Part shown: positions 10,740 to 21,097 of the stretch, one piece after another
How positions within the stretch are numbered: the first letter of the stretch is position 1
How the letters are laid out: every line of letters starts with the position of its first letter
NCBI RefSeq assembly: GCF_000234665.1
Contig: NC_018332.1
Location: forward strand, 553,755-617,754
Source of the DNA: Leishmania mexicana MHOM/GT/2001/U1103
Lineage: Eukaryota; Euglenozoa; Kinetoplastea; Trypanosomatida; Trypanosomatidae
Direction: 5' to 3'
Length of the DNA stretch: 64,000 bases
Notes under the pieces: generated by a model
Told to the model about the DNA's origin: nothing
Databases searched by the model: none
What the model saw: only the letters and a program-made list of their open reading frames with translations
Translations under genes and position numbers: made by a program

Positions 10740-12640
10740 AAGGAACGAAGCGCCGGCTTGATATCCTCTGGGGAGGTGCTCCATCGCTGTGCCTGCCACG
10801 CAACAACGATGATAGGTTTTTTTTTCTCGTCGTGTTTTTTTGTTTGGTTGTTGTTTTTTCCGTTTTTTTTTCTATGGTCGCATTGGTGTCGGTGCCTTCA
10901 GCTGTAACCACGGCAAAACGACGACACTTGTCGCCACACGCACGTTTTCTTCTTTCTTCGTGTGCCGTTCTTGTCTCTCTGTCTGTGTGCTCCCTACCGT
11001 CTTCGCGCGCCTCGTGACCAGACTGTTGTTGCGTGCGTGCTGGTGCTTGTTACACTTTACGCGGTGCCTGTGTTGTCGCTATTCTGTTTTTTTTTTCGGT
11101 CTGTTTTTCGTTTCGCTTGCTTGGGTCTCTCTCTCACCCTATTGAACTCCTCCCCTTCCCTCGTCCTTCCCGCGCTTCGTCGTTCTGCGTGGCCGTTGTG
11201 CTCATCGCATGCGCATTGGCCACATACCGACATCCTCCCTCCCTCCCTCTCCCCGTCGTTTTGTGCCCCTGCCCCGTGCTTCGGTCTACGTATTTTCTGC
11301 AAGCACGTACAATGATGTGCACTGCGCGCGTGCCGCTTCTTTATCCATTATTATCACTTGTTGTCCCCATCTCATATTGCTCGTCTTCACTGGTGTTTTC
11401 ATTGTTGTTGCTCTGCCCCCACCCCTCTCCCCCACCCCCGAAAGAAAAGGCGTGCGTGGGTGCGTGTGCGTGTTGGTGTCGTTGTCGTACTCTGTGGAAA
11501 GCGATGAAGGGAGTGCGGGTGTGCCGTGGCGATGGTGTATGTGTAGCATACATGGGCGTGTGTGTGTGTGTGTGTTTTGTGTACATGTGTTACTGATGGC
11601 GCATGAACATCATTGTCTGACTCAGCAGGCTCAACTGGTGCTCTTTCTTGTGCACTGTTTCTCTTCTCCCCTCCCCCTCCCCCCACCCCACACACACACA
11701 GTCCACCCCTTCAACACAGACACATCTGTCGCACTTTTCAGCTGCATCGTTGCTGAGCTACCTGTTTCGACACTGCGCATCTCTGTCGCAACACAACCGC
11801 CGTTTCCGGCGCTGTCGTCGTTGTGGTTGTGGTGGTGCATTACCTGTGTGCTCGTCATCCCTGTCTCTCTCCCTCTCTTGTGTGCTCGATGGTGTTGAGG
11901 ATCATGGCGTGTGTCTAGGCGCCATTTTTCAGCCCTCTCTCTCACTCGACTCCCCCTCCCCCTCCCCGCACACACACACACGCACACACTTCCGTCGTTC
12001 TTTTTTCCTGCGTGCTGTCACTCCCTCATAAAATTAATAGTTTTCGACGCCTCCGCACCTGCCGCTCATGTTTGGTGTGCCGTGCGTGTCGTCTCATCCA
12101 TGACGCTGCTCTCTCGACGTGTCACCACTGCGACTCTCCGTCACCGGGTCCGAGCCCTGGGGCGAGCGTCGCAGAGAGTATGGGCGCGCATGGTGGATGA
12201 GTGCACCTGAGAACGCGGTGTGTGGGTTGCCGCTACGTATGAGCAGCCGCAGTCGTGGAACAAAGAAAGGGCACTAGATGTGGCATAGCGCGTGTATGCA
12301 TGTGTGTGTGTGCATCATGGCTTTCGCATTTCGGCCCTCTCCTGTGATTTGTTCTGTGACGCGCGCACCTCTTCGGCGTCTTACCATTCTGTTCTTCGTT
12401 GCGTTCTGTCGCGTCGTCACTCTTCTTCCAAGCACCGCACTGGACACGGGTCCAGGGCGGAAAGGAAAACGAGTAAGGGAGGGGTTTTGGAGGCAGGGAG
12501 TTCACACATCTAAATTTCTGAAGAGGCACGGTGTACGCAATGCCAAGCCAACCCATTTGTCTTGTGGCCCGTCGCCTTATCTCCACTCTCACCCCGCCGC
12601 CGCGCGCGTTCTCTCTCCCTGCACAGCCACCCGCGACCTC
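10740..12640 (+). other. intergenic region, pyrimidine- and TG-rich
   Basis: About 1.9 kb of T-rich, CT-rich and TG-rich spacer, with C-runs near 11670 and TG runs near 11560. No coding region stands out. Several open frames of 100-230 codons are translations of simple pyrimidine repeats. Confidence 0.5.
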
Positions 12641-12662
12641 ATCTCTTTTTTTTTCCGTCCAG
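12641..12662 (+). promoter_or_regulatory. predicted spliced-leader acceptor (tract plus AG)
   Basis: A pyrimidine tract, ctcttttttttttccgtcc-like, is followed directly by AG at 12661-12662 and then by an ATG 20 bases later. It is one of the cleanest trans-splice acceptors in the window, and it argues that the small frame at 12682 is, or was, a gene. Confidence 0.55.
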
Positions 12663-12681
12663 ATATGCGGCTGCACCTACT

Positions 12682-12910
12682 ATGTATCCGACGCCAGGCA
12701 ACGCCAACGGAAATCAAATGACGAGCCTCGACATCAATCCACCAAACTGCGATAGCGCAGGTCAAACATGCGGCCATGGATGCCCTTCAACCCCACCCCG
12801 GCCTCCCTCATCGTACGCCCTTGGCTTCGCAGAAGAGCAATGTAGTTTTCAGCGCCGTACTTGCGCCAAACGCCACCTCGCGTATGCGCTTCTCCGACAA
12901 GTGTACTCAG
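12682..12910 (+). pseudogene. possible small gene with a frame break
   Basis: Downstream of a strong candidate acceptor, an ATG at 12682 opens MYPTPGNANGNQ, then MTSLDINPP. The same frame runs to a stop at 12985-12987 (101 aa), but after about residue 22 it becomes Cys/Ser/Pro-rich and less protein-like. The +1 frame from about 12743 reads QTAIAQVKHAAMDAL, then SQKSNVVFSAVLAPNATSRM, and looks like the natural continuation. This fits one indel near 12737-12747, either a real pseudogene or a sequence error. I recognise no family. A CAG/gtacgt junction near 12906 followed by an AG at 13026 resembles an intron, but that AG is better explained as the acceptor of the next gene. Whether it is a gene is uncertain. 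Confidence 0.35.
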
Positions 12911-12989
12911 GTACGTGGCAGCTTGGGTGGGCTTGCTCGTGTTCGTCGTCGCGTGTCAGCACGTCTACTTCTCCTGCACCTCACTGAGT

Positions 12990-13026
12990 TTTGCTTTTCT
13001 TCTCCCTACTTCCTCTCTGTGGGCAG
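12990..13026 (+). promoter_or_regulatory. predicted spliced-leader acceptor for the Coa1/Tim21-like gene
   Basis: The T/C-rich tract ttgcttttcttctccctact, followed by tcctctctgt, ends in gggcag with AG at 13025-13026. This would leave a 5' UTR of about 206 nt before the ATG at 13233. Confidence 0.5.
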
Positions 13027-13232
13027 TGCTATCTTGGGTGCAAAGAACGAGAACCGACTGCCTTGTCGGCCGCGCACTCCACCACGACCACCACCTCCCT
13101 CGTCGTCTTCACGATATCGTGCCGCTGCCCCTTTTTTGATTTATTTTGGCTGGCGACGTTGGGGGATACAAGAGGAGCCAAAGGCGTAGTGAGCCCCTGC
13201 GCGGAACGACAAGGTAAACATTGCGAACGAAT

Positions 13233-14105
13233 ATGTTGCGTCGGCTCCACGTGGCACACACGACGGCCGGAGCGGCACTGGCGGCGCGTCAGTTGGCCCG
13301 GCTACGCTCACAAGCCGCTGCTGCCGCATCGTCGCCGCAATCCACCTCGCCGCTGCACGCCCTGTGCATGCCGCGGCGAGGCTTCATGGACTCTCTCTTC
13401 GGTCGCTCGCAGCCAAAGGTGAAGCTGGACGATGTCACCTACGACAAGTCCGCGCCGCGCTACAGCGGCAAGATCTTTGGGATGCCAGCGGACAACGTCA
13501 TCTTCTACTCGAAGGTGACCGCCAGCACGTTCGCGATGTTGGCTGTCGTGTACGTTTTCTTCAAGGGCTACGTTCTTCTCTCCCGCTTTAGCCTGCAGAC
13601 GGTCGCCCGGCTGGGTTTTATGAGCGGCTTCTCGTGCTGTCTTATCTGCTACACCGTCGCCCTGTCCCTTGTCCGGCGTTACCGCATCAACGCCGAGACG
13701 GTGTACAACCAATCCATCGCGCTTGTCATGCACAATGAGAAGGTGGTGCAGCACCTCGGTACGCACCCACGCACAGGCGACTTCCGCACGTACAACGCGA
13801 CTGGTGGTTTCAAGCTGCCGTTAATGCGCCGCATCCGCAGTGGCTCGTACGAGTTGTCGGACCTCCTAGGGCTCAAGCAGCGCCGACTGCAGATGCTCCT
13901 CACGCTGAAGAACCCTTCCAGCGGCAACGAAGGCCTGGTCTCGTGTGACGTGCGCAAGGAGAGCACTGGATTCTTGACCTCCACGAATGTGTACAAGTCG
14001 CTCTCCATCACGCTCTACTCGGAGAACAAGACGACGGAGCCGGAGACGATCATCCTAATCGGCAAGCCAGAGGATGTTGTGTACCGCTCACTCATCCTGC
14101 GCTGA
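13233..14105 (+). CDS. mitochondrial membrane protein, Coa1/Tim21-like (290 aa)
   Basis: The first about 55 residues (MLRRLHVAHTTAGAALAARQ, then Arg/Ala/Ser-rich sequence) look like a cleavable mitochondrial presequence. Two hydrophobic segments follow at about 94-114 (ending KGYVLLSRF) and 121-142 (SGFSCCLICYTVALSLV). The C-terminal about 140 residues contain YNQSIALVMHNEKVVQHLGT and end IIL-IGKPEDVVYRSLILR. That pattern recalls the Coa1/Tim21 fold, in which a short N-helix with a hxxhG signature precedes a mixed alpha/beta domain. Tim21 works in the inner-membrane TIM23 translocase and Coa1 in cytochrome oxidase assembly. I cannot tell which applies, and two TM segments instead of one is unusual. 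The start at 13233 is the first ATG; the frame upstream has no ATG. Confidence 0.82.
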   Translation: MLRRLHVAHTTAGAALAARQLARLRSQAAAAASSPQSTSPLHALCMPRRGFMDSLFGRSQPKVKLDDVTYDKSAPRYSGKIFGMPADNVIFYSKVTASTFAMLAVVYVFFKGYVLLSRFSLQTVARLGFMSGFSCCLICYTVALSLVRRYRINAETVYNQSIALVMHNEKVVQHLGTHPRTGDFRTYNATGGFKLPLMRRIRSGSYELSDLLGLKQRRLQMLLTLKNPSSGNEGLVSCDVRKESTGFLTSTNVYKSLSITLYSENKTTEPETIILIGKPEDVVYRSLILR

Positions 14106-15018
14106 GGTGGAGCACGTCCGTGCGGCGCGACAAGGGAGCGATACGAAGATGTGCGTGCGCGGGCGACAAAGTGAAGTGGGATAGAGATGGTGGATAGGTG
14201 TTAGCAAGGCAACGATAAGTCCAGCCACGGTGGATGTGTTGCCTGTGAGGGAAAGAAAAGGGGGAGGCCGGGGGTTGTGTGCCCCCTCCCCTCCCTCTCT
14301 CCATGTGTGGCCCCGCGTGTTCGGCTTCAGGGTGGATGGGTGAATTGGAGACGGCATCACAGTGGCGACGTGGTCGGTGTCTGCACCCGCGAGTTACGGC
14401 GATCAGCTACTGAAAACGGAATGGCGTAGCTGACAACTTTATTTTCCGCACGCACGCACGCACGGCTCATCGCTCGCTCTGCAGTCTCGCCGCTGGAGAA
14501 CGGGGGAGCGCGTACCCAGCAGCAACGGCGTCGCTGCCATCCACGTCTGTGCAGGTTGGTGCGCCTTCTCTCCTCTTTGTGTGTGTGTGTGTGTGTGTTT
14601 CTGTTGGTTTGGTTCGTGCCAGTGGTGGCTCTGTCCTCGTTGGCGTCCTCTTGCCGCACTCTAGCCCGCGCCATCCTCCCCCCTCCCTTTTTCCTTCTCT
14701 CCACCTTGCCTCCTCGTGGACGGACACGCCTCGGTGGACTTGCGCTTGCTCGTGTGTGGTGGCACGCGACGGCTTCTATCGTTGTCTCACAGATATCGTG
14801 GTGGTTCTTGGTCGTTTCCTCCTCGGCGCTTGCGTGTGTCTTTCTGTCTGCGTGATGCGTACGCGCGTCAGCTCGCCTGCCCGCCCCTGCCTCACAATCT
14901 CACTGTGGTTTGCTCTCGCTCCTCCATCTTTCGTCACTGTCGCCCATGTGTTGGTCTGTGCGCCTGTAGGCGCGTGCGTGTGCGTGTATGTGTGTGTGTG
15001 TGTGTGTGGTCTATGGCT

Positions 15019-15056
<38 letters not shown>

Positions 15057-15310
15057 AACTCTTCTCCATGGAGGTGCGTATGCGGATAGTGAAGCGGCGG
15101 TGCTGGTATTCGACAAGAAGGGTCAGCGCTACGGTACGAGGGGCTGCAACATCGCCCTCCTCCCCTTCATGGAATGTGTTTCGCAGATCTATTCTTCATT
15201 CTCCCCAGCTCCTTTCCCTCCTGTCCACACACGCGGTATCAAAGGCCCGTGTCTGGACATACCAGCCCGCATGCAGGAGGTAAGCGAGAGGTGGCCGCTC
15301 AATAGCGATG
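14106..15310 (+). other. intergenic region, no gene seen
   Basis: This is CT- and TG-rich spacer with (TG)n tracts near 14579-14599, 14989-15008 and 15022-15055. The open frames here are Cys/Val-rich translations of TG repeats and are not credible genes. Confidence 0.5.
15022..15055. repeat. (TG)n microsatellite
   Basis: This is an uninterrupted GT dinucleotide run of about 34 bases in the spacer before the 561-aa gene. Confidence 0.9.
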
Positions 15311-15375
15311 TCGTCGCATCTCTCCTTCTCTCTCCCCCTTCCACCCCCTTCTGCACCGATCCGGCACCCGGCTAG
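15311..15375 (+). promoter_or_regulatory. predicted spliced-leader acceptor for the 561-aa gene
   Basis: A strong CT tract at about 15314-15352 is followed by ggctag with AG at 15374-15375. This predicts a 5' UTR of about 133 nt before the ATG at 15509. It also argues against the upstream in-frame ATG at 15308, which lies before the tract. Confidence 0.5.
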
Positions 15376-15508
15376 AGAGACACGCGCATACATCTGCATA
15401 TACATACATTCACGTGGCGCAGACTGCTGTCACGTGCCACACGCACACGCGCGTTACGAGCGCATAAACAGCGGCCGCCTTCATGTGACCGGCGACTGCG
15501 AGTCTGAG

Positions 15509-17194
15509 ATGGACATTCCGCTGCGCCTTCGGCTGGCCTACGCCGACTCCGTCGGTGAGATCTACTGCGACAGAAGACTTGTGAGATGCGACGCCCAGTC
15601 TCCCTCTCGCGGCTCGCCGTACACCGGCAAAGGCGCTGAGCGCGACGGGCGGCACTGGCTGAGCGCGCTGGTGGCGTCGGTCGGGTCGAACCAGTCCGGG
15701 GAAGCCTTGTTGCATGCCAACCCAGAGGCCAACGCCACCTTCCTCTCTCCACGTGTCGTCACAGCGGTCATGGAAACGAGAGCACCGCCATCGTTGCCCA
15801 ATACAGATCCGCAGCTGCAACGCGTCTCTGAAAAGAGGGAACCCATCGACCTGTCAGCGGTCCCATCCTTGCCGCCGTGTGACGATATCGGTGAAGGTCC
15901 TCAGCCCCCGCATACAGAAAAGTTAGTCGACGAGACGCAGCCAGAATCGCCGCGCACGCCATCCGACTCCTTCAGCAGGACTGCCCCATCGCCCCCTGCC
16001 ACCGCTCTCGAGCCTCACGCACCCGAAGCGACAAGGGTGGAATCCGCGGTGCAGGCAAACGTAGATGTTGGGGTGGAAGCCGACGCTGCGGCACGCGCGC
16101 GCGAGGTGCGTGTCAGCGAGGAACTGGCCGGCACGCACGAGGTGTTGCTTGCCGACGTCACAGCCGCGCTCGAGCGGCGCCTGCGCGAGTGCGTGTTGAA
16201 GACAGTCGCCCTCGACGACGCACAGCAGCAGCTTATCTGCGCCTTCCAGCTTCCGTCGTTCACATCTCCTGCATCCTCCTCTCGCCCTCCCCATCCTTTG
16301 CCTTTGACGCCGCTGGCCGCGGCGGCTTTGCGCGCAAGTGCTGCACCACCACCCCGTGCCCAGTTGACGAAGCAAGCGGCACCCGCACGAGCCGATGTCT
16401 CCACATGCATGGCAACTGAGCAAGACGCAGTCAGTGGCAACGTGGCGGATGCGCCCACCGAGGCACCTGCGGCAAGGGCTGCCGCCGCTGAGGTCGCTGC
16501 ACCTCTGCCTTGGCTTTCGGCGAACCGGACGGACGCCTCTCTCTCCGAAGACGCAAAGAAGGAAATAGCGCTGCACCTTTACACCCTGAGCCGCCAAGTG
16601 CGACAGCTGCGTGACCAGCTGGAGGCACACGAGTCAGCCCACTACCGTCACGTGACGGCACTTCGAGCAGCCCAGAGGCAGCGACAAGGACAGTTGCCGC
16701 TGCCTCCTCGAGCTGAGATTGTCAAAGGGTACGAGGACGACCCCGTGCCGTACCGCAAGGGGCCTTGGAGGGAAGCCGATTTCTCTGCCGCACGGCGCGG
16801 CAGGCCGGGTCGCAGCGCAGGCGGAACGAAAGAGGATGCCGCCGGTGACGAGAGTTACGCCTCTGACAACTTCACGGAGGTCACCTCGGCTGCGTTGTCT
16901 GTGGTGAGCACCGACGACGGGCGAGCAAGCGACGGTGCGCGTGGCAATGACGGAAGTAGCAGCAGTGTCAGCAGCACCGAGGAGCTTTTCCGACAACGGC
17001 AGGCCGCTGCGCTGAGGGCGCGAAACCAGCAAGCGGGGGCACGCAGCGCCGCAGCGAACACGGCATCTTCGTCGCGCAATCGCGTAAGCGACAGCAGCAC
17101 CGACTACTCTAGCTCTGTGACGAGCACGAGCAGCTCCTCCAGACTCACCACCACAACCACAACTTCGACAGGCAACGACTCGGACAGCGGCTAG
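15509..17194 (+). CDS. Ser/Thr/Ala-rich protein of unknown function (561 aa)
   Basis: The protein starts MDIPLRLRLAYADSVGEIYC, a short ordered N-terminal segment. Long disordered Pro/Ala/Glu-rich stretches follow. A helical, coiled-coil-prone block lies at about residues 345-385 (KKEIALHLYTLSRQVRQLRD), and a second less regular charged segment follows. The C-terminal 90 residues are dominated by Ser and Thr (SSSVSSTEELF, then runs of Ser and Thr) and end in an acidic NDSDSG tail. I see no enzyme motif, signal peptide or membrane span. The composition suggests a phosphorylated scaffold or cytoskeletal protein, but this is inference. The in-frame ATG at 15308 would add a low-complexity leader and is rejected because a candidate trans-splice acceptor lies between it and 15509. 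Confidence 0.87.
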   Translation: MDIPLRLRLAYADSVGEIYCDRRLVRCDAQSPSRGSPYTGKGAERDGRHWLSALVASVGSNQSGEALLHANPEANATFLSPRVVTAVMETRAPPSLPNTDPQLQRVSEKREPIDLSAVPSLPPCDDIGEGPQPPHTEKLVDETQPESPRTPSDSFSRTAPSPPATALEPHAPEATRVESAVQANVDVGVEADAAARAREVRVSEELAGTHEVLLADVTAALERRLRECVLKTVALDDAQQQLICAFQLPSFTSPASSSRPPHPLPLTPLAAAALRASAAPPPRAQLTKQAAPARADVSTCMATEQDAVSGNVADAPTEAPAARAAAAEVAAPLPWLSANRTDASLSEDAKKEIALHLYTLSRQVRQLRDQLEAHESAHYRHVTALRAAQRQRQGQLPLPPRAEIVKGYEDDPVPYRKGPWREADFSAARRGRPGRSAGGTKEDAAGDESYASDNFTEVTSAALSVVSTDDGRASDGARGNDGSSSSVSSTEELFRQRQAAALRARNQQAGARSAAANTASSSRNRVSDSSTDYSSSVTSTSSSSRLTTTTTTSTGNDSDSG

Positions 17195-17689
17195 TGAAGC
17201 GGATGTGCTGTTTGATTGTGCTGCTCCTTTCCTTTTTTCTCGTCTTCTTGGCTGTCCCTTCACCCGCACAAGAAGAAAGAGCGACAAAATACCAAGGCGC
17301 TCCTTCGTGTTTGAGGGTAGAGATGGGGCGAGAGCGGCAACCATGTGCAGGCTCCCGCCAACTCTTTCTCCCCTCCCCCCTCTCCCATCCCCGCCACCGG
17401 ATACACGCCGGCCACAACGTGGAGAGGGAACGCTACAAAGGGGCAAAAGCCAGGCACATACACGCGCGCGCGTGGACAGATTATGGCTCTCGCCTGCAAT
17501 GGTACACCAGATAATGCTCGGCCAGACGCTAATCGAATCAGAACCCCCCCATCCTCTTCCGACCGTTTCTTTGCATCGACGGCGTTGCTGTGGGGTGGCT
17601 TACGTGCGTCTTGCCACGCCATGACCGCCGTTTTGAGCACGTCCTCCCACAGAACCTTCAGTTGTGGGTGTTTCAAGGGGAGACGACAA
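17195..17689 (+). other. 3' flank of the 561-aa gene
   Basis: This is non-coding spacer with a T/C-rich start and mixed composition afterwards. No feature is seen. Confidence 0.45.
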
Positions 17690-18300
17690 CTACTTCTCTC
17701 GCTTCTCTGCGTCAGCACCATTGGACAGCCACTCGAGTGAAAGGAAAAGCTCCTCCTGCGTGATGACGTCCATAGCGCCGACAACCTCAGCAATCCCGTT
17801 GTAGGACGCCAGTATCTTGAATGACTCCATCACTGGCATCACGATGTGGTGCCAGTATCCACAGCGGCGCGGCGAATGTGACGCCCGTGCTGGATGACAA
17901 TGAGGTGGGTGAGGGGTCCCGCTACTGGGGATTCCGTCCTGGAAAGCCGCCCCTGGCGCAGTGAGAGTCACCCTCTTCCACAGCTTCCTTTTCGTTACGA
18001 CAGGGGCGACGCTCACGGCCCACTTGATCGGGGCCGGCAACAATGGCCGCATTCCCGGTGTCATGTCCATCGAGGGGTGGAGCAGGACGAGCACAAAAGA
18101 GCAGCAGGCATGGACTGCCGGCCTCGTGGTCGCCAATGTCGCGCTTGTGGTTGTCTACGGGCTGATTGCGGTGCAGCTGGTGCACAAGCCCAGGTACGTG
18201 AACGCGGCGGGGCCACATCTGCAGAATATCGGGTCGTACGCAGACCCTGGAGATGGCCAATGCGAACTAAGAGGTAAGTGTCGCTTCATGCAGCGTGAAT
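17690..18300. pseudogene. relic coding fragments on both strands
   Basis: Two protein-like pieces abut head to head. On the - strand, about 17690-17850 reads WHHIVMPVMESFKILASYNG, followed by IAEVVGAMDVITQEELFLSL and a stop. On the + strand, about 17870-18270 reads GAANVTPVLDDNEVGEGSRY, stops after PPLAQ, and continues in another frame as VRVTLFHSFLFVTTGATLTA, then AGLVVANVALVVVYGLIAVQ. The latter two segments are hydrophobic like membrane helices. No intact start-to-stop gene results. This fits a decayed and rearranged membrane-protein locus. I recognise no family, and chance cannot be excluded for pieces this short. Confidence 0.35.
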
Positions 18301-18426
18301 CTCTCCGACCCGCTGCCGCTGTGTGAGAGAGACACGACAATCAGTGTGAGCGAAGCAGCTCTGCGGCACGCATGTGAAAGCCCAGCCAAAATTTCACTTG
18401 CCACTATCTGTCCAGCGATGGATGGA

Positions 18427-18471
<45 letters not shown>

Positions 18472-19117
18472 CGGCGCCACCACCTCTTAGTACTCTCTAG
18501 CCGCCTTCACGTCTCCGCTGCCCGAGACCTCGTTACTTCATCAATCCCCTTCACTGTTGTGTTTAGCCGGTCGTTATGTTTGCACTAGCTATTTTACGGT
18601 AGTGTGGAGCTCGCACCCAGAGCACATCCCCGCCAACTCATCCACCCTTCGCATTTGTCGCCTCGCGTGTTTCCCTTCCGGATAGACGGTCCCCCCCCCA
18701 AGCACGCACTTTTCCAGAGCCAGCGAACACGAACACGCAGGCGCCTTCGCTCCCTCTCTGTGCACGGTTTCGTTCCTTTTTTTGGTTGTTTGGTTGCGTC
18801 TTCTGCAGCGGGATCGTGGCCAAAGCTTCCCTCACGCAGCGTGGCATGTGCTACCCTACGGCACTGCCCTGCGCGAGGTCCGCACAACGTAGGTCGGCGA
18901 CTTATCGCCTCCCGCTCTCAAGGCTCGGACGCGATCTGCGGGGAGTCGCGTATACCCTTCTTTTCTTCCTTCCGTCTCCCCATCCGCCCCTCTCCCTCGC
19001 CGCGAAACGAATCGCGCAGCTTCACCGTTTCTACCGCGTATTCATTCATCGAACCCCACAGCCAAGCACTACCTCCCCCTCGCCCACTCTCTCCGCGGTC
19101 CCTGTCATTTCCCCCTC
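18301..19117 (+). other. intergenic region before the alpha/beta hydrolase
   Basis: The spacer holds a (GT)20 tract at 18430-18469, C-runs and CT-rich sequence. I see no gene. Confidence 0.5.
18430..18469. repeat. (GT)20 microsatellite
   Basis: This is a perfect GT dinucleotide run of 40 bases, the longest in the window. Confidence 0.92.
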
Positions 19118-19180
19118 TCTCTTCCCCCCCCCCCTCACCCCTGCTTCAACTCAATATTGTTGTCCCTCTGCGCCTGTGAG
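19118..19180 (+). promoter_or_regulatory. predicted spliced-leader acceptor for the hydrolase gene
   Basis: A C-rich pyrimidine tract at 19110-19145 is followed by ttgttgtccctctgcgcctg and then tgag, with AG at 19179-19180. This leaves a short 5' UTR of about 29 nt before the ATG at 19210. Confidence 0.45.
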
Positions 19181-19209
19181 CATCTGCCAGAAGCATCCGC
19201 AGAAGCATC

Positions 19210-20250
19210 ATGAGCATCACGCTTCCCTTGTCCTCGGAGGCGGCCAAGACGAGTGTGCCGCCAACCAGGGAGAGGACTACCTCCCCGGCCCTCTCATCCG
19301 AAGCGAGAGAGATACTTGGCGACTTCGAGGACAAATTCATTGAGGTAGGCACCTGCGCCAGCACCGGCAAGCGTGTCACCATTTGCTACAACACCTTCGG
19401 TGACCCCTCCAACCCGTGCCTGCTGCTCGTGCAGGGTCTCGGCAGCTCTCTCCTGGTCTACCTGCCGCGCTTCGTGCAGCTCTTTGTTGACCAAGGCTAC
19501 TACGTCATTCGCTACGACAACCGGGACACAGGTCTTTCCACGCAGTTCAACGATTTCGCCCCCCCGGCGCTCATCCGGCTCAGTCTGCCGCAGTGGATGT
19601 CCATCGGTGAACGCCTGCCATACGTCCTAAATGACATTATGGAAGACGGAATCGGGCTGCTGACAGCGCTCAACATCCGCCAGGCCCACGTTTTCGGGAT
19701 GAGCATGGGCGGCATGATTGTGCAGCTCATGGCGATCCACCACCCGGAGCGCGTGCTGAGCCTGAACATTCTCTTCTCCCACGTCGGCGGCGCGGACGTT
19801 GTGAACCCGAGCCTGCTGCACTATGCCCGCTTTCTCGCGAAGCCGCGCAGCAACAGCGCTGATGACCGTGCGGCGCACATGGCATGGTTTATCGATTACC
19901 TGAGCCAGGGCGCGTACAAGGGCAACCTAGAGAAGGTGAAAAAGTTCATCTTGAGCACGTACGAGCGCAACGGCGTGGGAGACGACCGGGGAATGCAGCG
20001 GCAGGCAGCTGCAGTAATGCGTGCACCGAGCCGCGCCAAGGGCCTGCGCAAGGTGACCTGCCCGACGTTAATCCTTCACGGTGCCAAGGACCCGCTGATA
20101 CCGGTGGCAAACGGCTACCGACTTGCCGACCTGGTGCCGAACGCGAAGCTGGTGATCTTTCCTCGGCTTGCCCACTACCTGCCGCTCGAGCTGATGAAGC
20201 CGATCGCAGATGAAGTCGTGCTGAACATGAGCCTCGCGAAGCCGTCCTGA
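19210..20250 (+). CDS. alpha/beta hydrolase (346 aa)
   Basis: This is an alpha/beta-fold serine hydrolase, probably an esterase or lipase-like enzyme. The catalytic triad is visible: nucleophile Ser165 in the elbow GMSMGG, Asp294 in HGAKDPLIP and His322 in RLAHYLP. The oxyanion-side motif is VQGLGSS near residue 77, and the following strand-turn RYDNRDTGLS is typical of this branch. A lid or cap region lies between about 205 and 265. The first about 45 residues are polar and look disordered, with no signal peptide. The closest recognisable pattern is the family of bacterial-type hydrolases related to proline iminopeptidase and aclacinomycin methylesterase; the substrate cannot be read from sequence. 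It is the last long conserved gene of the + strand array before the satellite region. Confidence 0.93.
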   Translation: MSITLPLSSEAAKTSVPPTRERTTSPALSSEAREILGDFEDKFIEVGTCASTGKRVTICYNTFGDPSNPCLLLVQGLGSSLLVYLPRFVQLFVDQGYYVIRYDNRDTGLSTQFNDFAPPALIRLSLPQWMSIGERLPYVLNDIMEDGIGLLTALNIRQAHVFGMSMGGMIVQLMAIHHPERVLSLNILFSHVGGADVVNPSLLHYARFLAKPRSNSADDRAAHMAWFIDYLSQGAYKGNLEKVKKFILSTYERNGVGDDRGMQRQAAAVMRAPSRAKGLRKVTCPTLILHGAKDPLIPVANGYRLADLVPNAKLVIFPRLAHYLPLELMKPIADEVVLNMSLAKPS

Positions 20251-21097
20251 GTCATGCGGGTGGAGGCACTGCGTCTTGGCATTTTACCTTTGCGTCGATG
20301 CGCCGGTGATTCTCCCAGCGTCTCCCTGACCTCTTCTCTATGCTCGCCTCGTTTTTTTCTCTGCCGCTCCTATTTGGTATTATCGTTGTCGTTCTCCGAC
20401 TCCCCCCTCTCTCTCTCTCCCGCTGTGCTTGGCAGCTACGGCACCCTCTGTCCCGTCCGTGCGTGCGTGCGTGTCTGCTGGTGTGCTGGACTGCGAGTAC
20501 TTCAATAGGTGTTCGCAGTCACGGGCGCTGAGTAATGGAAAGGCACGCATGCGCATCACTACACAATGGCCAGATATGCACAGAACGTTCCTTCACGCTT
20601 CTCCCTTCATGAGGGTGTGTCCTTCCGTGCTCGCATTTATTCGGATTCTCTTTTTTTCTTTCCCTTTCTCGAGCCACCGGTGTCATCTGATGCCTCTTTC
20701 CACCATGTTTTACGGTTCCGTCTCCGACGGTGACTGAGCGCCTCTGCGTGCTGGCGTGTGCGTGTGCGCTGGCACGAGTTTGGAACAGCAGTGGAAAGGC
20801 AGCCTTGCACGATATGCCCTCTAGGCAGCTGTCCTCCGTCCGTCAGTCACCTCTCGCGCTCAGTCACCTTCGTTGGCCCAACCCTGGAAAATGGCGGACG
20901 AGGCGGAAGGACGAGAAAGGCACATAGAGGGGGCGGTGCATGTGGTGAGAAGGTCCAGATCGACTCCCCCGTGCGATGCCATGTGGCCGCAGATGGCCTC
21001 AGCTCCCCGCTCCTTCCCTCGCGATACCGCCCGTTGCTGTGGGCATGCAACTCACAACACCGTCGCAAGGCGACGAGAGCGTCTTTTTCATTTTTTT
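20251..21097 (+). other. 3' flank of the hydrolase gene
   Basis: This is non-coding CT-rich spacer that becomes mixed in composition. No gene is seen up to the retroposon copy. Confidence 0.5.

Noticed and set aside
12907..13026. Possible cis-intron (CAG/gtacgt ... gggcag)
   Set aside because: Cis-introns are extremely rare in trypanosomatids. The 3' AG is better explained as the spliced-leader acceptor of the next gene, and the joined downstream frame is not protein-like.
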